Source: a virus. From it: a stretch of 45,883 nt of DNA. The notes under the pieces were generated by a model. The model ran no database searches. It saw nothing but the letters and a program-made list of their open reading frames with translations, and was not told the DNA's origin. The stretch's first letter is position 1. Every line of letters begins with the position of its first letter. The DNA is taken from IMG/VR virus record IMGVR_UViG_3300025316_001120, positions 1 through 45,883 of that record. One strand, written 5' to 3'. Positions 39,101 to 45,883 of the stretch are shown piece after piece. Position numbers and translations under genes: made by a program.

Positions 39101-39963
39101 CGGTAATTGGAACGGCCATAGGTGCAGCAGTCGGGTCGGTCGTCGGATTACTTACCGGGCTTTTTGCCAAAAAGAAAAAAGACGTCGTCGCGCCTCTTTT
39201 GGAGACCTACCCGGATTTGATAAAGGCAAACGGAGAGTTCAATGCAGACCTCGCCAAAACGCTGATCGCAAACAACCGGGTAACGGAGGCCACGAAAGCG
39301 ACGCTTCAAAACTTGATCGATTGGAAAGCCGCCGCCGACGCAGCGACCGCACAAATGAAACAAGTGATCACGGAGCTCACAGGCTCTCTGGGTGACGATT
39401 TAAGAACCGCGCTTGTTACAGCATTTGAAGACGGAACGGATGCAGCTAAGGCTTTTGGAACCTCGGTCGATAAAGTGCTCGAAAATATAATGAGCAACAT
39501 GATATTCAATGCCGCCTTTGATGGAGCGTTTAAACAACTCGAAGCAGGGATGGCAGCGAGCTACGCAACAGGCGGAGACCAAAGCTGGCTCGACGATTTC
39601 CAAGCCTTTTATGCGCAAAGCCCGGAATTAATAAAAGAGTTCAACCAAGGAATGTCAGACGCAAAGGCCGCTGCGTCGGGTGCCGGGTTTGACATTTTTA
39701 ACTCATCGACAACCAGCGGAATGAGCGGAGGAATAAAAGCGGTAATGACAGAGGACTCGGTCTCGGAAATAAAAGGACTTTGGAACCGGATAACAATCGA
39801 CATCCGGGAAACCCTAACCATCTGCAAGGCAAGCGCCGGAAACATTGTTCTAATCGAGCAGCACTGCCTACGAACCGCCAACAACACCGACGCGCTGGCA
39901 GACATAAAAACCAGCCTCAAAAATATCGACACCGCCACAAACAAAACAGCAAGCCGGATATAG
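36193..39963 (+). CDS. Tape measure protein
   Basis: 1256 aa, the longest gene. N-terminal FAVTIDNSQLSADVQRTNAE and a TP901-like core (TTPFQLDEVTGAFIKLANQG and AQTGQFERLKEFGIKA) are typical. Then a helical, Ala-rich stretch, long coiled coils around residues 610-800, a Gly/Ala-rich hydrophobic region ~950-996 (GAGAALGAGIGSIVPVIGTA) likely to enter the membrane at DNA delivery, and a C-terminal helix. At ~0.15 nm per residue the tail would be near 185 nm long (a family rule of thumb, approximate). A second start at 36193 only; no frameshift needed. Confidence 0.93.
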   Translation: MNTDNGSLGFAVTIDNSQLSADVQRTNAEFKKIGNTATAEGSRMQNAFSAMSGMVGMFAMGGLASIGMLGKAILDTTAKFEKFGVVLRNTLGDEKGTDALAMIANFAATTPFQLDEVTGAFIKLANQGFVPTQEQMVKLGDLASSTGKSFDQLGEALLDAQTGQFERLKEFGIKASANGDKVTFSFKEQKTTVENTNSAIQAYILSLGTMKGIVGANALISATLTGQLSNLQDKLAAMYNQIGSDNKGILYAAVGGISSLIDNYHAVGEVLEGIIAIYGVYKVATMVLAFTENAAAATKTRNLAIETEMEAQLAATRAVSASAAAAQAANAVFMAELRVTATKTVIAAENELQAKTAATASASLINPYVLAATAVAALGFAIYKVITYQTDLEKATIKLNESVLNEKDKMFQLKAELDHATEGSDQWKTSKQALLDQYGKYLTEQEKELIGTKNQSDAYIVLNKGIEDNIALKVKQESLNSISANYNPKIAEATQSITGSVKKSLGIERAAQVGQDIAPLIANIKLAIDPEARKTAEAEFETYMRKLQDEASGGSPWSTAGGNISANRGEIERALQGFKDDSDATNKAYGNVVQSAEKAKIDPIKTTYAAQMEVLKKEKTKLEKEMAVLKVTPGEDPRKKVVEKQGQIDEINKQLGVKETKEKTDQIEIVKKAMEKASGAELDGLAKKLVLLEQEKSLREAMAKASMAMAENKTMTSSGSISETGSFSTKKQQGMNAVQEALTASGIEEKAKAKLQATNEKSIEKTAKKQESIDKARQDKIDEQEKRAKEVAGYFNDVADSADYLAKSIGDSNQELSGMLTGVANIAGQLGKLAETGFKISKEQGIGMAISGATQLVGMVIGQAAENKRVMKEYYASIIAQQQQYNLLLNDQLRLNSSINGSVFLKDYLGSLNDSTNAYNDAQKKYQEEFKKFSTSEAITGKKNVVSGTNVLAGIGAGAALGAGIGSIVPVIGTAIGAAVGSVVGLLTGLFAKKKKDVVAPLLETYPDLIKANGEFNADLAKTLIANNRVTEATKATLQNLIDWKAAADAATAQMKQVITELTGSLGDDLRTALVTAFEDGTDAAKAFGTSVDKVLENIMSNMIFNAAFDGAFKQLEAGMAASYATGGDQSWLDDFQAFYAQSPELIKEFNQGMSDAKAAASGAGFDIFNSSTTSGMSGGIKAVMTEDSVSEIKGLWNRITIDIRETLTICKASAGNIVLIEQHCLRTANNTDALADIKTSLKNIDTATNKTASRI

Positions 39964-39965
39964 TC

Positions 39966-40760
39966 ATGTATAAAATAAACAACATAGACGTCACCACCTA
40001 CGGAATTGTACCCACACAATTCTCAGGACAATCGCTGGCCATTGCCGGAGCGCTAGACTTCCCAGCCCGGAAAGGAACGACAGAGCATAGCTGGGGAACG
40101 GAAACTGAGGCGTTCGTTTCTGCTGCCGATTTGGAGTACGAAGGCCGGGACATTTCATTTAAAGGAATAATGAAAGCAACGACCAGAGCCGCGCTGATAA
40201 CCAGCCTCGCCAATTTCTCAGCGAACTGCAAAACCGCGAACACCACCATTGAAACCGGGCTCGGAACCTTCCCAGTGACGCTCACAAAAGGAATTACGAT
40301 TGTTGAGCTGAGTAGCACAATAATAATCCTAGAGGCGAAGTTTAGACAATTCGTGGTTTCATTCCCATCGACACCCGGAACGCCAACGGGCGGAACCGGG
40401 TACCGAATCGATGGGTACAACCTAAAAGTTGATTTTGGAATTGCAGTGCTCTCAACAGCAGGAAGGAAGAGCATCCCGGAACGAATCGAAATAAAAACGA
40501 CAGCGGACTACACGAACGCCGCCTACGGAGCGCCGCGCGATATTTCGATGGTTTGCTTTATGACTGCAGCCAGCCAAGCGATACTCGCGGCACAAATGGG
40601 ACGGTTTCAGAAATTGCTATCGACGCCGGGAATGAGAACGCTCACTTTCCCAGACGAAACGACCGCAAGCGTTTATGCGAAAAACGGATTCACCACCAGC
40701 GCACTGACCGGAGAGCCTAAAGCGTCGGGACACTTCACCCTAACACTTAGACAGCCATGA
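39966..40760 (+). CDS. Distal tail protein
   Basis: 264 aa. Begins MYKINNIDVTTYGIVPTQFS, 2 nt after the tape measure. Beta-rich with GRDISFKGIMKATTRAALIT and two similar halves, like Dit proteins that cap the tube and carry the baseplate hub. A family name is not certain, but size and position fit. Overlaps the next gene by 4 bp. Confidence 0.75.
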   Translation: MYKINNIDVTTYGIVPTQFSGQSLAIAGALDFPARKGTTEHSWGTETEAFVSAADLEYEGRDISFKGIMKATTRAALITSLANFSANCKTANTTIETGLGTFPVTLTKGITIVELSSTIIILEAKFRQFVVSFPSTPGTPTGGTGYRIDGYNLKVDFGIAVLSTAGRKSIPERIEIKTTADYTNAAYGAPRDISMVCFMTAASQAILAAQMGRFQKLLSTPGMRTLTFPDETTASVYAKNGFTTSALTGEPKASGHFTLTLRQP

Positions 40761-43700
40761 AAATAAAAAGAAGCGCATCGGAGATTTACGACATATACGT
40801 AGACCCCAGCACCGAACTGGCGGAGAAGATAATGGGCGAAGACTTGATCACCGCAAATGTTGTGACCGATTCAATTATTGACGTTAGAGTAGGAGACACC
40901 ACAACGCGAAACGGAATAACCTACGAGATCAATAGACCCGTAAAATTCAGGAAGACATCCGCCGTCGATTACGAGTACGAGCTGCAATTTGAAAGCCCGA
41001 CCTACCGCCTAATTGATAAGATAATCCAGTTAAACGGAAAGTCGGAGTTTTACCTGACAGGGAGCTGCTCCGATTTCGTCGATTTGATAATCGCAAACAT
41101 AAACACCATCGACACCGGGTGGACGAAAGGAGCCGTCGCAGTTTTGGATTCAGGATGGCGAAACATTTACATCGACGGGCTGACAGGAAAAGACCTGCTC
41201 GACACCCTAGCCCGCGAGTTCACAGCAGAATGGAACATTGAAAATAAACAGATAAATATTTTAGACAGAATCGAGCAAGCAACAGCGCTCACCTTTGAGG
41301 TGGGGAAAGGCAAGGGTTTGTACGAGCTTTCTAGGGAGTCGGCTGACGGAGAAAACACAGCGACCCGCGCGTTTGTTTTTGGATCGACCCGGAACATTCC
41401 GACCGATTACCGGGGAGGCGAAAGCCGCCTTATTTTCACGAACGCCAACGGCTCCCACTTTTTAGAGAACCTGACAGAATACAACAAGGTAGTAGAAAAG
41501 AAAATTGTTTTTGAAGGAATCTACCCGCGTTTTACCGGGACGGTCGGTGACGTTTCATCAGACAAGCTGACCATCACCTGCCCGTTAATTAATTTCGATT
41601 TGAACGCGCAACTGATTGCAGGAACCAAGCCTAAGCTGGTTTTTTTGAGCGGAGACCTCATGGGTTTGGAATTTGAGATTTTGTCCTTCAATAACGAAGC
41701 GAACGCGTTTAAATTGCTGGCCATAAAGTCGGGGGAGCTAACCTACCCATCCGCCACGTTTCCACCAGCGACGGGTGATAAGTTTACACTCCTCGACATA
41801 AACATGCCGCAGGAAAATATCACGGAGGCAGAAAACCTGCTCAAAGCGATGGGACAAAAGTGGCTGGATTATTACTCCCAGCTCCGGGTGAAATACACAC
41901 TGAAACTAGACGCGAGATATATCCGGAACAACAGCGTAGCGCTGGCCATTGGCGACGTTGTCCGGGTGGTTGACTCTGCGCTAGGGATAAATAAACAAAT
42001 TCGGATAACAGCATTAAAAACGAAATTAGACGGCAGCGACATTACTGCCGAAATTTCAAACTATAAGGACGAAGCATGGGAAAAGGAAATCACCGCCACA
42101 ATTTCAGATACAATCCAGAAGCTGACCGAAGCCAGAAGCGCGGCACTTTCAGCTGGAGTCGGCGTGGTAAATTTGACCGAGACATTCAACAATTACACGC
42201 CGTCGTTTAATTCGATAACGGGACTGCCCAACGACAACGATGCGTTGATAAAGTACCTCGCTAGCATTGGAGCCGCCAACGCCGACACAAAGACAGAGCT
42301 GCTCACCGGGTCCATAATTTGGATGAACGGCCTGAAGTATTCCGGGAAGGATATCACATATAAAATAATGGGCGTCCAGTTAGCAGCGCAAGACAAAGAA
42401 ATCACGCTGCAAGCTGCTGACCCGACCCTGTCCCGAATTGATGTTTTTTATGGTGACGTTTTCGGAAACCTACAGGTCGCAACAGGAACCCCTGCCGTCA
42501 ACCCAGCTAGCCCGATACTTTCATCGACGCAACTAGCGCTCATGACGGTAATGATTGCGCCGGGCGCTCTTGTGCCCACCAACATAAACGTAGAAAACAT
42601 TTACTCCGAAAACGTGGAATGGGTGACTTCGTCAACACGAGACAGCCACATCACCACAGACTTTGCATCGACAGAGACGCCGTCCATCGGAGCAAAGAGA
42701 ATTAAAGTAGCCATTTCGGTACCAAATACTGAGGTCGTAATCCCACAACACTTCATCGGCGAAGAGTACCAAGGAGGGGTTATTTTTTATTTGGATGCGA
42801 CAGGGAAAAAGGGACTGATCGCAGCGAAGGAAGATACAGCCTTAAATATATTTTTCTCAAGCATTTCAGGTGGAGGAACCTACACAACAGGCGGAACGGG
42901 TCAATTAATTGGAACGGGACAAACGAACACCGCCTTAATGATGGCGAACGACAACGCGAAAAATTACGCCGCAAAATTTTGCAGTGAATTATCAGTTGAT
43001 GGTTTCGGTAATTGGTTTCTGCCATCAGTGAAGGAATTGCTAGCCCTACATTTCAGGAGACAAGTTGTCCCGAACCTAGCAAATAAAACTTATTGGTCAT
43101 CGAGCGAGAACGCATGGAACAAGGCGTGGTGCATCAATTTTGAAAACGGCGTGGAATATCCGAGGCTAAAAAATAACAATTACTACGCCAGAGCAATCCG
43201 GGCTTTTGATGACACGCTCCTGCCGCCGGGCGAAGTGGCTACCTTCGCACCAACAGCAACTAAGCTGACGTTTGCATCCGGGACACCCGTCGCAATAAAG
43301 GACGGAATCCTAACAATGGAAATAAAAAGCACGATCCCGTGGAAGGCTAACAGCATGTTGGTGGTCGAGTCTTTCCTAGCAGGAACCCAGACCGGAAGCG
43401 CGGCAATTTCCGCCTCGTCAAATCTTTTTGGATATAAACCAGACAGCGACCAATGGCAGCTCGTCGCCATTCCAATGTACAGCTTTGCAGCATCACGCGC
43501 AACGCTCGACACTTTCAAGATAAGTTTAATCGGGAACTGGCCTAACAACATAGACCTCGGCCTCGACAACATACGGTTTCAGCACAGTGGAATATTAGAT
43601 GCAACACCAGTCACAGCGGACGCCACGAGCAACGAAGTGGAAGCGACAGAGTACGGCTTTATTGAAGCACAAGATGGAACCCGCGTTCTTTTCACAACGA

Positions 43701-43858
43701 CAAAAGTGATCAAGCCGGGAACCGCTAAAATATTTATAAACGGCGTCCGCCAATTTAGGGGAGCGAATGCTGACTTCACAGAGGACAATGGAAAAATAAA
43801 GCTAACCATTGCCCCAGCCCTGACCGATTTAATTATTTGTGATTACACAGCTTTATAA
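40757..43858 (+). CDS. Tail-tip/hub protein with C-type-lectin-like insert
   Basis: 1033 aa. Residues ~1-460 are a tail-tip hub (gp27/Tal-like) part, with YELQFESPTYRLIDKIIQLN and KQIRITALKTKLDGSDITAE. Residues ~480-660 link to the tip. Residues ~665-815 are a DUF1566/C-type-lectin-like unit: YQGGVIFYLDATGKKGLIAA, GNWFLPSVKELLALH, YWSSSENAWNKAW and NNNYYARAIRAF. Residues ~830-960 are a jelly-roll-like carbohydrate-binding type sandwich, and the last ~60 residues a fibre-type module (AKIFINGVRQFRG). The lectin-like and jelly-roll parts probably bind surface glycans. The Asn/Tyr-rich stretch coded by 43091-43206 looks like a diversified region (see findings). Confidence 0.82.
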   Translation: MKIKRSASEIYDIYVDPSTELAEKIMGEDLITANVVTDSIIDVRVGDTTTRNGITYEINRPVKFRKTSAVDYEYELQFESPTYRLIDKIIQLNGKSEFYLTGSCSDFVDLIIANINTIDTGWTKGAVAVLDSGWRNIYIDGLTGKDLLDTLAREFTAEWNIENKQINILDRIEQATALTFEVGKGKGLYELSRESADGENTATRAFVFGSTRNIPTDYRGGESRLIFTNANGSHFLENLTEYNKVVEKKIVFEGIYPRFTGTVGDVSSDKLTITCPLINFDLNAQLIAGTKPKLVFLSGDLMGLEFEILSFNNEANAFKLLAIKSGELTYPSATFPPATGDKFTLLDINMPQENITEAENLLKAMGQKWLDYYSQLRVKYTLKLDARYIRNNSVALAIGDVVRVVDSALGINKQIRITALKTKLDGSDITAEISNYKDEAWEKEITATISDTIQKLTEARSAALSAGVGVVNLTETFNNYTPSFNSITGLPNDNDALIKYLASIGAANADTKTELLTGSIIWMNGLKYSGKDITYKIMGVQLAAQDKEITLQAADPTLSRIDVFYGDVFGNLQVATGTPAVNPASPILSSTQLALMTVMIAPGALVPTNINVENIYSENVEWVTSSTRDSHITTDFASTETPSIGAKRIKVAISVPNTEVVIPQHFIGEEYQGGVIFYLDATGKKGLIAAKEDTALNIFFSSISGGGTYTTGGTGQLIGTGQTNTALMMANDNAKNYAAKFCSELSVDGFGNWFLPSVKELLALHFRRQVVPNLANKTYWSSSENAWNKAWCINFENGVEYPRLKNNNYYARAIRAFDDTLLPPGEVATFAPTATKLTFASGTPVAIKDGILTMEIKSTIPWKANSMLVVESFLAGTQTGSAAISASSNLFGYKPDSDQWQLVAIPMYSFAASRATLDTFKISLIGNWPNNIDLGLDNIRFQHSGILDATPVTADATSNEVEATEYGFIEAQDGTRVLFTTTKVIKPGTAKIFINGVRQFRGANADFTEDNGKIKLTIAPALTDLIICDYTAL

Positions 43859-43882
43859 ATTTTTTTAACAAAGACCAGAAAA

Positions 43883-45163
43883 ATGGCAGCTACATTAATT
43901 AAAAAGAGGCAGCTGGAAGCCCTCGCAATCGTAGACGCAGACGTCTCCGCGATTTCAGACAGCAAGATCACCAACATCGGAAATTACATTAAAAAGGACG
44001 GTACGGTAGCACACGCGGCTGACCAGTCAATGGGTAATTTCAAAATTACAAACCTCGGAGCTCCGGTCGCAGCAACGGACGCAGCAAGGCTACAAGACGT
44101 TCAGAATGCCGCGCTTGGACTTTCGGCAAAAGACGCGGTAAGGGTAGCAACCATAGCTCAGATTACGCTTTCAGGAGTTCAGACAATTGATGGGATTGTT
44201 CTTGTTGCAGGAGAACGAGTGCTGGTTAAAGCCCAGACACTACCAGCCGAAAACGGAATCTACGTTGTAAACGCATCAACATGGACGCGGTCGACAGACG
44301 CGAACACCTCCGCACTTTTATCCTCCGCGATTTTTTGCTTTGTGGAAGAAGGGACAACCAATGCCGACAGCGGATGGTTGCTGGCCACAGACGGAGCCGT
44401 CACATTAGGAACGACAGCGCTTAACTTCGTCCAATTTTCAGGAGCGGGACAAGTTGTGTCTGGAGCCGGGATGACAAAGAACGGAAACACGATGGACGTC
44501 GGAACAGCCAGTACAGCAAGAATTGTGGTGAACGCGGACAACATCGACCTAGCAACAACAGCCGTGACACCCGGAACCTACGGAAACACAGGTGCGAACG
44601 TTACCCAAATAACCGTCGACGCTTACGGGCGAATTACCAACGCAACCAACAGGGCACTGGCAGCAGGTGACATTTCCGCGCAAGTAGCAAGTGCGATCCT
44701 TGCCTCGATTACAGCGCTGGCGACGAACGGACTTATCGCAAGAACCGCCGCCGGAGTTGTGACCGCGCGATCTATTGCTGGAACAGCAGGAAGGGTCGGA
44801 GTTACAAACGGGGATGCCGTCGCAGGAAACCCGACAATCGACCTGCTGGTGAGCGGAGCAACCGCCGGGACTTTTAACAAAGTGACCGTCGACATTTATG
44901 GAAGGATAACGTCCGCAACGCTTGAAACATACATCGACGCAACACACCTCGTGGTGAGGGAAACGCCAACAGGTCTAGTGAACGGTTCTAATCCGACATT
45001 CACAATCGCCAATACTCCCATTACAGGAAAAGAAGAGGTGTATCTGAACGGAATCCTGCAAGACCCCGGAGCAGGGAACGATTACACCATCGCTGGCGCA
45101 ACAATAACAATGCTGACAACACCACTGACAGGTGAAAAAATCCGCGTAAATTACATTTACTAA
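43883..45163 (+). CDS. Tail fibre protein
   Basis: 426 aa. N-terminal QSMGNFKITNLGAPVAATDA is the usual fibre attachment motif (ITNLxxPxxxxDA), followed by the GERVLVKAQTLPAENGIYVV repeat type of fibre shafts, and VSGAGMTKNGNTMDVGTAST. The last ~65 residues (EEVYLNGILQDPGAGNDYTI) repeat the terminal module of the preceding protein. Likely a receptor-binding fibre. Confidence 0.88.
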   Translation: MAATLIKKRQLEALAIVDADVSAISDSKITNIGNYIKKDGTVAHAADQSMGNFKITNLGAPVAATDAARLQDVQNAALGLSAKDAVRVATIAQITLSGVQTIDGIVLVAGERVLVKAQTLPAENGIYVVNASTWTRSTDANTSALLSSAIFCFVEEGTTNADSGWLLATDGAVTLGTTALNFVQFSGAGQVVSGAGMTKNGNTMDVGTASTARIVVNADNIDLATTAVTPGTYGNTGANVTQITVDAYGRITNATNRALAAGDISAQVASAILASITALATNGLIARTAAGVVTARSIAGTAGRVGVTNGDAVAGNPTIDLLVSGATAGTFNKVTVDIYGRITSATLETYIDATHLVVRETPTGLVNGSNPTFTIANTPITGKEEVYLNGILQDPGAGNDYTIAGATITMLTTPLTGEKIRVNYIY

Positions 45164-45166
45164 GAG

Positions 45167-45883
45167 ATGCCAGCAACGCAACTACCCGGAAGACAAGTGC
45201 AGGACGGCTCAATCGGTCGTCCTGACCTTAATATTGCAACAGCGGGTCAAGCGGTGATTACTAAAATTTTAGAGGTCGCAAATTCGGGCGTTAAAATAAC
45301 AGCGTCCACCGGAGCCGACGCAGGAACCGGAGACGTGAGCCTCGGCTTGGATTTCACCTACCTTGACACGCAGTACGCAAGGAAAACAGCAATCGCGGCA
45401 CAAAAGCTATGGGGACGCTACGCGGTGACCGATGGAGTTTTGCAGGAAATCGGAATCGGAAACGGTCTAATTTTGCCGTCCGCAACCGGGCTCCTTGCAA
45501 TAAACATCGCGAAGGCGGACATCGAAGCGGTGTTGGTTGGAGCGATAACCACACACACCCACACTTACCTACCGCTTGCAGGAGGAACGCTGACTGGTTC
45601 CTTGAACGGAACAAACATCAACATAACAGGAAACGGAGGCTCTTCTGATCCCTACGGAACTATAGCGGTAAGCCAACCGGCGAACGCAAATAGTTATTCA
45701 TATTTTGGATTTACAAGAAACGCCAATGTTGGAATGGGGATGGGAATAACCGCATCAAATGAGTTCTTTATTGGAGCCACAACAGCAGGGAATGTGGGTA
45801 GCGTTTTAAATGGGACTGCATATTTAAAACTAACAGGCGCAGCTGCCAATTTTTCAGGAACCGCGACAGCGACTACATTTATA
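45167..45883 (+). CDS. Second tail fibre or collar-type protein (partial, runs off the edge)
   Basis: Starts 3 nt after the previous stop (MPATQLPGRQVQDGSIGRPD) and is open through the last base (239 codons seen). THTYLPLAGGTLTGSLNGT is the hallmark of phage fibres with the PLAGGTLTG repeat. The visible end is Asn/Gly-rich (FFIGATTAGNVGSVLNG). The C-terminal receptor-binding tip lies outside the window. Confidence 0.82.
   Translation, partial: MPATQLPGRQVQDGSIGRPDLNIATAGQAVITKILEVANSGVKITASTGADAGTGDVSLGLDFTYLDTQYARKTAIAAQKLWGRYAVTDGVLQEIGIGNGLILPSATGLLAINIAKADIEAVLVGAITTHTHTYLPLAGGTLTGSLNGTNINITGNGGSSDPYGTIAVSQPANANSYSYFGFTRNANVGMGMGITASNEFFIGATTAGNVGSVLNGTAYLKLTGAAANFSGTATATTFI

Noticed and set aside
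45354-45648. Alternative frames on both strands over the last fibre gene
   Set aside because: The frame from 45167 is open to the edge and has the PLAGGTLTG fibre motif, so the alternatives are shadows.
43883-45883. Possible reverse transcriptase or template repeat for a diversity-generating retroelement
   Set aside because: No polymerase motif and no near copy of 43091-43206 found by eye in the window; the retroelement idea depends on sequence beyond the edge.

Overview
The window is one end of a temperate, long-tailed (siphovirus-like) phage or prophage of a Bacteroidota host. Evidence for the host: recognisable promoters are of the Bacteroidota type (a TTG near -33, exactly 20 nt, then TAnnTTTG), start codons follow A/C-rich leaders without Shine-Dalgarno sequences, and several genes belong to families I know mainly from Bacteroidota phages (DUF3853, DUF6900, tail-tube and tape-measure types). 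Genus cannot be told. The integrase stop codon lies on the first bases of the window and a tail-fibre gene runs off the right edge, so the attachment site, lysis genes and the rest of the tail are not seen.

Layout. (1) 1-2730, minus strand: lysogeny block with tyrosine integrase, a small regulator-like gene overlapping it, a lipoprotein, a small unknown and a Cro/C1-type repressor. (2) 2731-2946: divergent control region with a palindrome at the -33 of both candidate promoters. (3) 2947-9836, plus: early operon with small genes, a DUF3853 HTH protein, RecT annealase, YqaJ-type exonuclease, a long coiled-coil protein and a DnaQ-like exonuclease. (4) 9942-14960: replication unit with a DnaD-like initiator, a DnaC-like loader, MazG-like pyrophosphatase, SSB, a DUF4406 protein, a PD-(D/E)xK nuclease and an HNH nuclease. 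(5) 15033-19322: about a dozen small, mostly unknown genes in two transcription units. (6) 19437-28256: PLD-fold nuclease, ParB-methyltransferase fusion, terminase small and large subunits, portal, and a 1032-aa MuF head protein ending in a GNAT-like domain. (7) 28262-30649, minus: an inserted cassette of eight small genes with its own promoter. (8) 30875-45883, plus: scaffold, head protein, major capsid, connectors, tail tube, frameshifted tail chaperone, tape measure, distal tail, tail-tip protein with a C-type-lectin-like insert, and tail fibres.

Regulation is unusually readable. Four promoters carry an (A)ACTTGCAAGT(T)-like palindrome on the -33 element (near 2821, 14979, 16526, and on the minus strand near 30723). 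Three others carry GTGATTG-N5-CAATCAC, also on or beside the -33 element, in front of the replication, packaging and capsid units (near 9890, 19383, 30801). This suggests two regulators that split the genome into two regulons. GC-rich hairpins recur 15-25 nt upstream of start codons inside operons.

The most interesting items are: the MuF-GNAT fusion (a possible phage-borne polymorphic toxin) facing a small convergent gene; a roughly 70-residue domain shared by a head protein and the tail-tube protein; the two operator families; the minus-strand cassette; and a DUF1566/C-type-lectin-like module in the tail-tip protein that resembles the variable proteins of diversity-generating retroelements. 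All functional statements are from reading the sequence; no database search was run.
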